From positions 44,976,270 to 45,040,269 of the forward strand of contig NC_058189.1 in NCBI RefSeq assembly GCF_907165205.1: a DNA stretch of 64,000 nt, in the 5' to 3' direction. The translations under genes and the position numbers were made by a program. The notes under the pieces were generated by a model. It had not been told where the DNA came from, made no database searches, and saw only the letters and a program-made list of their open reading frames with translations. Below, one piece after another: positions 47,801 to 59,300 of this stretch. The DNA is from Coccinella septempunctata. Its lineage: Eukaryota > Arthropoda > Insecta > Coleoptera > Coccinellidae. Positions within the stretch are counted from its first letter, which is position 1; each line of letters starts with the position of its first letter.

Positions 47801-49543
47801 AGAACTGTATTTATTGTTCTTTCTGGGTTTAACTTTGATCTTCCGCTCAGAACTTAAAGCAGATGAGTCTTCTATTTCTTCACTTTGTCCTTTAACTTTC
47901 TTACCATCTACGCTAAGAATGGAATGTACAGAGATTGTCAGGATGAAAATCCATAAGAATAATGAGAATCTGAAAAAAACAAACATTTTCAATAAAGCTA
48001 GAATAATTTAGTCAAGGTTGAATGGGGTGAAAGCGCTAAAGAAAGAAGCTCTGGTAGCAGAATTATAAAGTACACTTTTACAATACCTTATGAACATAGA
48101 CCTGAAATAAATGTTTCAATTTTCAAGTAACGCTACTATTATTTGCCGTTGAATAAGGAGCTTCTTACTAACCGAAATTCTTCGAAGAAATAATGCATAT
48201 TACGGAATTACGTTGCTGTGATACAAATTACAGTCGCTACAACAATGTTTTCAGTCTTGTCAGCTTAGGTTATTTATTAACCATCAATTGGATCATATTT
48301 TCCATTTATAATTGTTTTGTGCTTTCTGCACATTAAACATCAATTTTATTTTCTATTCATACTTTTTAGACAACACAAACACTCATATCAAGCCAGGACT
48401 CGAACCCATGGCTCCGACAGTGCCAGACATCTACATTATTGGCCATGTACTCCAGCGGAGTATAGGGATTGAATATAAATATTCTATAGAATGACTGAGA
48501 ATTGAGTTTTTGTTATTGAATAAACTTGGTAATATTGAATTGATATGGCTGATACCTGATGAAAATCCATAATTGAACTTGAAACAGATTATACGATTTT
48601 CACAAAATGAGTTTTTAAACCACGACACGTGTTTCGCTGTTATAATAGCATCTTCAAGTGTTATTTGAACGTAAAACCTCATTGAACAATTCTTGAGAAT
48701 TCTAATTAAATGAACTATGATAAGTTTATCATTAAACAAGTTTTATCACGTATTATTACTATTATCTAATATGTTTTGCTCAAACAAGATCGATTGACCC
48801 ACCATTACTGATGCTTGAAATATGGTGAAAATCTCAATTAAAAAACAATCAACATCCCGTAATTTTAAATGGTTATGAGATTTTTCATTCGAATTTCCAT
48901 CCTCATATCATCTATTATTGATTATTGTTATATAAAATATCGATCTACTTTTTTGTGGAGCCACAGTGAAGTACCTTCATATAACGATACATGATACATC
49001 TAAGTATAAAACTTATGAACCACCTGATACATTCAATAATAAAACAATATGAATAGACCATATTTTTAGAAACCTATTGCATAAACCCCTAACCTGAAGA
49101 AAGACACAAAAATACTTCGTGACGTCGCTGAATAAATACATAACAACATTTGTTGATGTGAAATTATTGATGGAAAAATTTCTTGTTTTCGGCTGAAAGG
49201 CAAAGACCTTGAAAAAGCTGACGAATGCTGATCGAAACGTTTTACACAGAATGAACCGAAATGATAAAAATAATACCAAAATAACTGAAATTCTTTTTGA
49301 CATTTGTGTCGAATAGCTCAAAATAATTCAACCCATAAATTATATTAAAAAGAATCTGACCATCGGCATCGGTCATCTTTTCCTAGATTCAGTCAATATC
49401 TTATTCATTTTTCATGTCAACTCACATAGAATTTCCACTTGAAATAAAATTTTGAATATTTCATTTCAATAACATTCCAGAAAAAATAATACCTAGAATT
49501 TTATTCTGAACAGAAGAGAAGTTTTCAGTTTTACTCACCTCAT
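44889..49543 (-). CDS. Secreted, highly charged Lys/Glu/Ser-rich protein, 339 aa
   Basis: Three exons: 49543-49539 (only ATGAG), 47969-47040 and 44973-44889. Borders are AG|GTGAGT, TTTTTTTCAG, AG|GTGAGA and TTTTCAG, and phases agree. The joined start MRFSLFLWIFILTISVHSIL is a clear signal peptide. The mature part is low-complexity: alternating Lys-rich (SKKGKK, KKTKKER, KKMKR) and acidic (EDDEDGSDISEEDEE) blocks with many Ser, two Cys and a short acidic tail ending FEDDEEV. No domain is recognised. It may be an extracellular matrix, cuticle or mineral- or ion-binding protein, but that is a guess. Without the last splice the frame would stop four bases beyond the donor, so the 3' exon rests on the good splice sites and continued acidic frame. 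Confidence 0.72.
45949..46525. repeat. Inverted-repeat element in intron 2 of the charged protein gene
   Basis: TTTATAAAAGCACTAGGTTG at 45,951 is related to the repeats at 32,868 and 43,805. Inside it AAGGGGAAGTAATACCT (45,990) pairs with GTACTACTTCCCCTT (46,502-46,518). No ORF. The rest of the intron shows nothing. Confidence 0.4.
48385..48475 (-). repeat. Possible tRNA-derived SINE
   Basis: The minus strand has GGGTTCGAGTCCTGG, a pol III B-box match, about 45 bases after TGGCCAATAATGTAGATG, an A-box-like stretch. GAAACACGTGTCG lies about 150 bases further upstream on the same strand. No cloverleaf of a functional tRNA can be drawn. It sits in intron 1 of the charged protein gene. Confidence 0.35.
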
Positions 49544-50464
49544 ATTTCAAATCCACAATAGGTACTCACACTACGAACACACAATTTTCTTTGAGAAGAA
49601 ATTCTGGACAATTGTATTATATTCAAGAGTTATGGAGATAACACTGAATAAAGAAAATTAAGATTGCAAATATTTCAAGAGGACTTAACAAGACAAACAA
49701 AACAACTGTAGAGGAACTCCGTATGGCCTGTTTACCTTTTCAGAAAACAACCTTGAAAGATAAGGAAGTCAAGAATTTCTCCTTCATATTCATTCAAAAA
49801 TATGTTTTCTCAATTGTCACACTAGCCATCTCGCACATAATATCTCTTTGGATAGACTGGGCTAGGGCAGTGTGAATCAATCGCCCTAAAAATATTCCAT
49901 TAGGCAAGAATTAGCCACCTATTGCCGAATTTATTCATTGAATATCAGGTTGAGAATAGTTCAGATCGAGCGAGATAGACTCTGAAATGCTGAATTTATT
50001 TTTAACCTGGCAAGAGAAAATTACAAACTGACGTTTCCTATAAACTCAAACTAAAAATATTCCCTGGTTGCATGTAGTTGTAGCTTCGATGGCCGTACAA
50101 TAACGATCGACTCGATTTTTTCCTTTAGTGTCCTAATTCGATATTTTTTATTAATCAAATCTGTATTTTGTGCATGATTTTTTGGCATTCTCATTTTTGA
50201 CCCACCCGTCTTGTGTGAACTTGGTTGAACGCGTAATTCAGAAGAGAAAAAGGTAGGAACCTTTTTTCATGACGAGTATGATTCTATGAATGAAATAAAG
50301 CTGGAGAAAATTCTCGCTTCTCTAAAATAAAGAGAATATAACAGTTTTTACTTCGTTGAATTTTTTTTTCGTTGATTACTTGAAATTATAGCTTCATTCA
50401 GTATTGGCTACATATTACTTTTTATGATTTCAAAAACAAAATAGTACAAAATAATTATATTCTC

Positions 50465-51420
50465 GCAATTAAAACGTCACATTATATCTAATTACACTGT
50501 TCCTCCAACTTGTTTACTAGGTTTCATTCAGTTTCACGTTTTACCCAATAAATACGTTGAAAAACATAGTTAAACAAATGTTGTGTAATAATTTGGGAAT
50601 TTTGAATTTGTTTTTCACACAATCTATTATTTCCGGAATTATATTTCCAAAATTAGGATAACCAATTCGACAAAAATATTAGAAGACAACAAACACAACA
50701 CTTAATTATTTTATAGCATCTAAAATATCCCATTATATCTAATAAATATTGTTCCTTTAAATTGTTTACTAGATTTTATACAATTTTAAACAATTAATTT
50801 GTTTAAATAGTTGAGTTACTTTAGTTTTGTAATTATTTGGGAATTTTGAATTTGTTCTTCACAAAATCTATTATTTCCGGAATTATATTTCCAAAATTAG
50901 GATAACCAATTCAACAAAAATATTAGAAGCAGATAACAAACACAACACTTAATTATTTTATAGCATCTTAAATCTCCCATTATATCTAATAAATATTGTT
51001 GCTTTAAATTGTTTACTAGATTTTATACAATTTTAAACAATTAATTTGTTTAAATAGTTGAATTACTTTAGTTTTGTAATTATTTGGGAATTTTGAATTT
51101 GTTTTTCTCACAATCTATTATTCCCAGAATTTTATTTTCAAAATCAAGATGACCAATTAAACAAAAATGTTAGAAGACAAAAAACACAACAATATAATAT
51201 CATCTAAAACGTCTCATTATATCTTATGTGTAATATTATTCCTTATTTACTAAATTTTATTCAATTTTACTCATAGAATTACGTTATTAAAGTTATTAAA
51301 TTAATTCAGGTTTGCAATGATTTGGGCATCAGTTTTTCACACAATCTATTATTCCCATAATTATATTTTCAAACTCAAGATATCCAAGTAAAGGAAAATT
51401 TTATAGGACTAACAATGTTT
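50465..51420. repeat. Tandem array of a ~244-bp AT-rich unit, about four copies
   Basis: The landmark TTTGGGAATTTTGAATTTG occurs at about 50,592, 50,836 and 51,083, with a decayed copy near 51,321: spacings of about 244, 247 and 238. The middle copies are nearly identical over long stretches (AAACACAACACTTAATTATT, ATCTATTATTTCCGGAATTA); outer copies are diverged. No ORF. The rest of 49,544-53,300 has only a MITE arm at 52,358-52,490. Confidence 0.8.
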
Positions 51421-52357
51421 TAACAACGGAGAGAAACAGAAAAAGGATTTTTATAAATGTTAAAGATCACTATGTTTGTATGGAGCATTGTTCAATTATT
51501 ATTTATCTGAAGACCTTTCATACCTCATATTATACGGTTATTCGAAAGAACTTTTTTGACGAATATTGACTGACAAACAAAAATTTTCATTCCGTTTGAA
51601 TTAATGAACCTCCGCACTAGTAATAGGGAAAAAATCCTTTAGTTTTTTAATTGAAATAATTTTGTTGGTGAAATTGTAACATTATCGCATATTTTCATTT
51701 TCAATTTTATTTTTTCAAAAATTTCTATTGATGAATTATGATTTCAACCAACTCAAACCGTTTTGGGCTTAACCATCAGGCAACATACCTAGGTACTCTT
51801 ATGTCATGATAGAATAATCAAAATGTATTTCTTGATTGATATGACTCAAAGTATCGATCTTCTGTTTCATTCTAATACACATGGAATTGTTGCAGAAAGA
51901 TTCTCATCAAGTACGAACGGTTGGTGCCTCTTCTAGGAGCAAAGTTAAGAGCCCCTTACATTAGGAGAAATTCAAATTTTTCGTCAAATCAATGGGCTAT
52001 TTTTTGTACAAAATTTTTATTGGAATCTATACAATACACTAAAACTGGGAGTGCACTTTTACACTTAACACTCTAGGCAAAAATATTTAATATTGCGCAA
52101 TATATTGTCACGCTCTATAATGGATAATAATAAAAAATTAACTTACATAAAGTTTTTGAACGTCCTACAAAATTCAGGTATTCTTTTTAGGCGCTCATTA
52201 CACTTTAGTTTTTTTTAAAGGAATTTCACTGATATCTTTATTGCGCTGAGATTTCTAAATCTAAATGAAGATTTGCCTATTCACAGAAGGCAATCACGTG
52301 GAAACCATTTAAAAAAATGGACGCCATTTCGTCATGAGTTCGCAATTCGCCCTCAAA

Positions 52358-52490
52358 ATGACTATATCTTTTTATCAGGGCCGAATCGGAAAAAATGGTA
52401 TAGAAAAAAGTGTTTCTCTTGACCTCAAGAATCTACTGTTGAGAATAGAAATATTTGTACGAGTCAAAGACTCACCCTGTATATCTGAAA
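52358..52490. repeat. Single arm of the CAGGGTGAGTC MITE family
   Basis: It carries CCGAATCGGAAAAAAT, GACCTCAAGAATCTACTGTT and GTACGAGTCAAAGACTCACC, closing CACCCTG followed by TA. Only the right arm is present. The frame at 52,334-52,684 overlaps it and is rejected as a gene. Confidence 0.65.
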
Positions 52491-53300
52491 ATATTCATAT
52501 CGGTAGTGATATTCCACAAAATATACATACCTATATAATTATATCAACAAATGAATTGCAAAATAAATATTTCGATGCACATATACAATTTTTATGTACC
52601 AGCTTCTTCTGGGCTGTGCTTCGAAGTGAGCTTGTGACAGACCCTTTCCTAGTTCGTTCTGTAGAAAAATTAAATCATTTTTAGCTTAGGTTCCATTTAA
52701 TCTACAAAGTTTTATATATATTATAAGCTGTTCAAGAGAATTTGAAAATTTGTGTAAAATTAGACCACTCGATTGTCTCTATTCAATTCAGGTTTCTCGA
52801 TTTATCTCAATCTGTCAATAACCAAATTCCGCTGAAAATCATTGTGAAAAAACTCAAGAGAATCCTTTTCTTTCGTGTTTAATAGATATTTCGTGCCGAA
52901 CATTATATCGAGTTTTTATCTTTTTCTCTTGCCAACAGGTGCGTATGGAACGGTGTCATTGATACTAAACGTGAACATCGTAAATTTTCTGGATATTTTG
53001 AACTCTTTTCAAATTCACGGATGATTCACATAAACGCGAATTGTATTTTTAGAAATTACTTGTAATTGTTGATTTGTTTAATATACCAGTGAAGCGTTTA
53101 TTTGGCAGAGTTTTTGACTGCGTATATGTTTTGTTGTGGCTAAATTTAAACTATTGGTTCAATTCCTGGGGATTCTCTTCCCACTTTCACAAAAATCGTT
53201 TTATAAACGAAAACTGTCTAGACTGAATGCAAGTTAAGATCCGCCAGTCATCCAGAATTCCTTTGTTTTAAGTTCGTTCTCATTATTTCTTCAGATCAAG

Positions 53301-56300
53301 ATGGGAAATACTCCAAGCAACTTGTCCAACAAAGAAGAAGAAGATCTTTGGTGGAGGCACGATAAAATCGAAAAAATCATCCAGCATGAAGATTGCCATA
53401 CCTCAAATCAATCGTTCGACGAGTTCTCCGAGGAATTCAATAAGAAAAGGGACAAGCGGAAACAGATTTTGGAACAGAAACGTAAAGAAATACAAGGCAT
53501 AAGGGAAGAACTTAATATTTTGAGACAAGAAAACGAAAGATTGAGAAATTCCCAAACACAAGAACGAAGTGAAGGAGAAGATGGACAAATAGAATTCTTA
53601 AGGCGTCAGAATCAGAGTCTACGCGAGGAATTGCTCGAGATGAGAAGCAGAGAGGAAAATGTTGCGGATATTATGGAGAAGAATAAAGAACTGAGAATAA
53701 GTGTTAGTGAAATGCAAAACGAATTACAAAAAATGAACTCTAGTCTATTAGATTTCGAAGATCAGAAAGGGGATTATAAAAGGCACGTTGTTGCTTTGAA
53801 GGATGTGATAAAAGTTTCGAAAGAGTTACTACAAATTCGGGAGACAGAACTGAAAGAGGTAAGTTGAATCTTAACTTATGATCATCAGTGATACAAACGA
53901 ATCAAATTGGGATTCAAAGAAAAGTTAATATCTATGATATATCTCATTATCGTTTCAATGGCTTCATTGATAGTGAAGTGCAAGATTAACACTCTTAACA
54001 GCTAGTGGTTTAATATGTTCCCTCAAAGAAATTTTTTTATGGTTTATCGATTATTTCGCCCGGAACAAATCGGAAATCGACTAAGCACCTATCATAAAAC
54101 TTTTAAAACACCAAAGTTCGTGACGAATCAGCTCAAGTGCGTATATTTGGTCAAAGCCTAGAAGAATTCGAAGTAAGGTCAATTTTCAGGAATATTGTCA
54201 TTGATTATCTGTGGTCCGGTAAATGTTATATGACATTACAGTGAAATTTTGAAAAGTCTAGCCTCGGGTTTCATAAAGCGTGATCAAGGAATCAACGCTT
54301 GATTGACCAACAGACGTCAATTTGTTTTCAATCGATAATTCAGTCATGATCAATCAGATTATCATTCCCGCATCAAATTATGATATTTATACGTCCATTA
54401 AATTGTTCTCGATTGCTACTTGTTCAATATATTCAGCAATGAAAAGGTTTCAGCGATTTCGTTTTAGGAATCAAGTGACTGTCCAAATCGTTGATCGCGC
54501 AATCAAAGTTTTATGAAACCCGCTGATAGTTGATCTCATTAATTTAATGTTTCTGGTTAGCTGATATAGTGCAATGTAATGCGTGTTAAGTTGGCCCTGC
54601 ACTGTTCTAATTTCGAATTTCGTTTTTGCTAGCTTTGTGTCAGAATTTGCCACAGAATTTTTTTATTTGATACGGTTCCACAAAATGTATCAAAAATCGT
54701 AACAAATTGAACAAATTGTATTGAATGGACCAGCACAGCAATTTTCGAAAGAGAATTGGAATAAATTGTTCCATAATTATACTGCGCTGTGTCTTATAGA
54801 CATTATTTGAAGATGCTTCGAATATGGCCTGTAATAAACCTTTCATGATTTCAATTTTTCCGAGCTTGATATTTTGATTTCTTTCTGAATACTATACTTC
54901 GATGGAATAATTTTCTTCGTATGGATAAATGTGGAAAATTTTCGACAAGATTCATCGAAATTTTTTTCAAATTAAACTGCGGCCTTATGATACTCATCAG
55001 AACCTTCGACCAACTTATGATACTTAGCTTCTTGATATCGAGAGAGTAGAAAAAGCCGAAGAATCGTTTCTGTTACGATAGTTTTTGATGTTTTCGATTG
55101 TAATATATTTTTCTCATTAGTTGAAGGAAAAATTAAAATCCATTGAAACAGCATTCAATGAGAGAGAAGCGTCACTCATGTCGAATGATTTGAAAAGGGA
55201 GTACGAAAAGCAACTACAGAATATGCGGACATTAAGAGAATTATATGAAGAAAGAAGCAGAACTCACAAGAGGGAGGCTGCTCTTCTGAGATCTAACCTG
55301 GAGGATAAAGAGAAAGAATTGGAGAAAAGTGCTCAAAAAATGAGGTAAGTATTTATTAAGGAAATATATCGAAATATAAAATATTATTTATACCTGAATT
55401 AATCGGACTGGCAGAAATCTACATTTTGAGTATGCAACAGGTGACATCGAAAGTGAGTAGCGATATAACTGTTTCGCACTTGTTTGTGCTCGTCAGAACC
55501 GCACAACTCAAGAATGTAGATTTCCTCCAGTCTGATTGATTCTGCTAGTTCTCAGAACCTCGTGCTTTCGGCTTTGAACAATAATTTCTAAATATTAATA
55601 TTTAAAAATCAAACCTGTCGATATCCCAATGGGGAATTCCCCTCAATTTGGGTTAACCCTGCATATGCAAGTTTAAAGTGAATAATTATAAGTTTCATCC
55701 ATGATTTTTTCAAATTCACCGCTGAAACTATTCAAAATCATCCTTCCAATATGGGACTTTGAAATTTAAATCGCTTTGTGCGGAGTTTACGATTTGGCAA
55801 CAGCGCATACAAGACAATGAAAAGAACAATGTCCGATCAGCTTGTTTATAAAATAACAGCTGTTGATCTACAGGAGCGTACTCACTGGCGAGCTTCAACT
55901 GCAACCGGCCATAAAAATCCCATAAAATTTTACTGCCTTCCTCGTTCGTCGCAGACTTCATAGACAGCCATCTTTGTCTATCTCATCAAGATAATGCATT
56001 TATTGTCCTTTATTATCAAGGCATATTTCAGTCGATGTTGCCAGCTTGTGCAATTCTCACAAAACGCTTTAAACCATTTTTATTTTTCATTTTTAAGTGC
56101 TTAAAATAATTTCTTTGGGAAAACGGTTGAAATGGTTATTTCAAAATGTAACGTTTCAAAGATATTTCATGAAAAATACATCATTTTCGTCAGAAGGAGT
56201 ATTTCCTATTGAACTAACGACACATCATTCAATACATCTTACTATAGGTTTGTTGTGGGATCTAAGATAAAAACAGCAAGCTGGATTGCTTTTCACTTTA

Positions 56301-59300
56301 TATCCAGCAAAGTTTCGCGGTAGTATTTCATCTGCTTATTCAGGCCTACAAAAATATTACTAACATAAACACCAGACAACAGCCACAAACACATTCTTCT
56401 TCTTTTTTGTTCACCCCTATAATATACTACAATCCTTAAGTCCTCGAATATTAAAATTACTACTACAGTCATCGCAGTGCATTCTCATCAAGGCAATAGA
56501 ACATATTTACGAATTTCTTCAGAGACCTCCTAATTTCCACATTTTCAAAATCGATATGATGATTCATGTTAAAAAAGTGGAAACACACAGTCTTTTCTTT
56601 ATCCTTTACTTCAGTTCTATGTTGTTTAGTCCTAGCCTCTAAATATTGTTTTGTCGGTCCGACAAAAACTTTTGGGCAGTCACTACAAGGGATACCATAT
56701 ATTAAATTTGAATTTAATATATATAATTTGAATGTTCACTTACTTTAATACTTACTTTATCGTTCAAATTACCATAGTGATTATTTATTATCTGTAAATT
56801 ATATTATAAAAAACTAGCTCTTTGTGATACAGAGAATCCTGCATAGGAGCATTTGAAAATTATTATTATTATAATTATTACTTTTTTTGTGTATACGAAC
56901 TCCTGTTGTTCCTGCGCAAAAAGTCAAACTTACAGGGTGTATTTGAAGGTGAGACTTTTTTTCAACAGAAGGTAGAACTGGTCAAAATGAAGCGTTTCAC
57001 CAAAAATCACCTATAAAAAACTTTCAAAATGACAAAGATGGTAATGATTACTAAAATAGATCCTAATACGACCCTAGACCGTTTGTTAGCTGAATTATCG
57101 CAAAGCAGTGGGAAAAAACTTATCTCCTGATTCGACCGTATCGTTTCGTTTAGGATATTGGCTCATTCGATATTTAGGTGGTAATAAAAATGGAAACTTA
57201 GGATTGCCGAATTGTCCTCATTATTTTTTAGCAACTTACACGATTTTATGAAATGGCTCATTTCGATACCAACTGACAGAAGAGACTTAGGACACAAATG
57301 TGAAAAATAGAATAATACTTAACTACTAAAATTCGACTATATTATTAGCGAATTTTTTCACAATGGGCATCACAATCTTCTTGTTCGAAAATTCCAACAA
57401 TTGCCGTAAAAATGGGATGAAATGGGGAAACATCATAACACTTTTTCAACATAACTGACATGCATAAGCACTTTTAAGAAACTGCCTCGATTTTCTACAT
57501 TTTTTTTTACCCTAAATTGCACGATACAACAATTATAATTATCTCAAAAGTGACCAGATGCATCTAGTCTGATGAACTTGGTACTGAACCATTCATATGT
57601 TTATGTTTTGTTTCGTTTTTGCGATGCCGGAGTCACCTAGCTTCCACAGTCCCGTACTTGAAATTCAATGAAATTTTGTAGAACTTCTATGTGTTGTATC
57701 TCAGCCATTTTGGATATTTTATATAGACAATTTTTGGTTAAGCGACTTATTGATGAGCTCTACCTTCTGTCAAAAAAAGCCTCACCTTGGAAAACACCCT
57801 GTATTTGCCGGGTGCAAACGTCGAGAAGATGCAAGACTGGTTCAGTTATTTGGTGCTATGGTTCATATAACTAACTAACATAGATAGTTCATAGAACTAA
57901 AAATGAATTTTCTGTCTTGCTCTCTTTTTATTTTAATAATTAGTAGAATCATTATAAGAATCAATAAATGCTATTACTATTACCTACTATAAGTTCCATC
58001 ATACAAGTTTATCAGTCTTCTTGCATTCATAATCCGTTATATTGGGTTTTTATTAATTTTTTAGCGAACTTCAAGAGAGAATAAGTGAACTTGAAAAAGA
58101 TACTTCTGATAAATATGATACCATAAAATCCTTAGAATCAAATATGGGCTTGGTAAGAGCTGAAGCCAGACAATATCAAGCCGAATTAGCTGTAATTAAT
58201 CAGGTAAAAAAAAATCCCGCGTTGTTCCTTTGAATGTTACATTTTAGTATTTTTCAGCTCTTTTCACACATTCTACTGGCCTTCAATAATTCACCGGAAC
58301 TAGATTTCGATAAACTTCTGAAGAGACTTGAGGAAAACCATGACCTCCTCAAAGATATCGTCAATAATGAGGTATCGAGTGAAGTATCATCAGCCCTCCC
58401 AAAAGTTCTTCTCGATTTGGTTAATCAAATATCTGGTGAAAAAGACACGCTTGAAGTTGAGGAGTGTAATAAGAAAAAATCACAAGAAGGAACTGGTGAG
58501 TCACGAACTTCCTTCTCAAGTTTCATTGTTTATTTAGTTGGTCTGAATGCGCCAGTTTATAGTTAGTAGTTAGAATGGATAGAATCCGCCTAATAGTATA
58601 GACATTTGAGATTTGTTTCTCGATATTTAAGAAAAAATCCAACTAGTTACACAGAACCGATACGAAAATTGTCCGAAACTGTGAGGACCTTATCCCTAGA
58701 TTATAGATTTTAAAAGGGGTCTACAGTTCGCTCTCATAATATGCTCCTTGAATGGAATACTAAATTACTGTCTATTGGTCGACATCAGATTATAGATAGA
58801 ATTTGCATCTCTTTGAATTTCCAGATTCAGCATCTACCTCTTATAATCTGAATAGTCCCGCTGAAATAGCTGAAAATCTTCCAAAGGTTTGGCGAGTTTT
58901 GATAGAGCTTCTGAGTCATCAATCAGCTAATTCCTCGGATCAAGCAACCAGTGACGAAGAGGATGAAAATCGTTGCTTCAAAACTGTTACCACCCCAAAA
59001 GGGCCTAGTTTGGTTTTGAGTGTCAGCAAAACGTTCTTCAGACTAAAGGTAAATAGGTATTTTAATGATCAATTAGCTTTATTTAGTATAAAAAATTAGA
59101 TTGTAGGTAGGACTGCAAAATCTTAATCCAATGAATCTGATTTGTTTCCGCAGATATAGTGAAAGCTTAAAATTAATATTAATTTAATGATATCCTGGTT
59201 ATAATGAGCAAATTAACCCCGTGCTTACTTGTTTTTGGTAACTTTTGTCTTGCAAAGTATGTAGGAAAGAAAAAAGCCTGTACGTAAAAAAGCGCGAATA

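Noticed and set aside
48431..48739. Minus-strand 102-residue frame
   Set aside because: Overlaps the SINE-like repeat; no domain or splice evidence.
49185..49240. Hammerhead-like CTGACGA...GAAACG core
   Set aside because: The nine bases between the two core boxes cannot form a proper stem II, so a ribozyme is not supported.
50465..51420. CRISPR array
   Set aside because: Units are ~244 bp contiguous tandem repeats without repeat-spacer structure, in a eukaryotic context.
52334..52684. Plus-strand 116-residue frame
   Set aside because: Built largely from a MITE arm.
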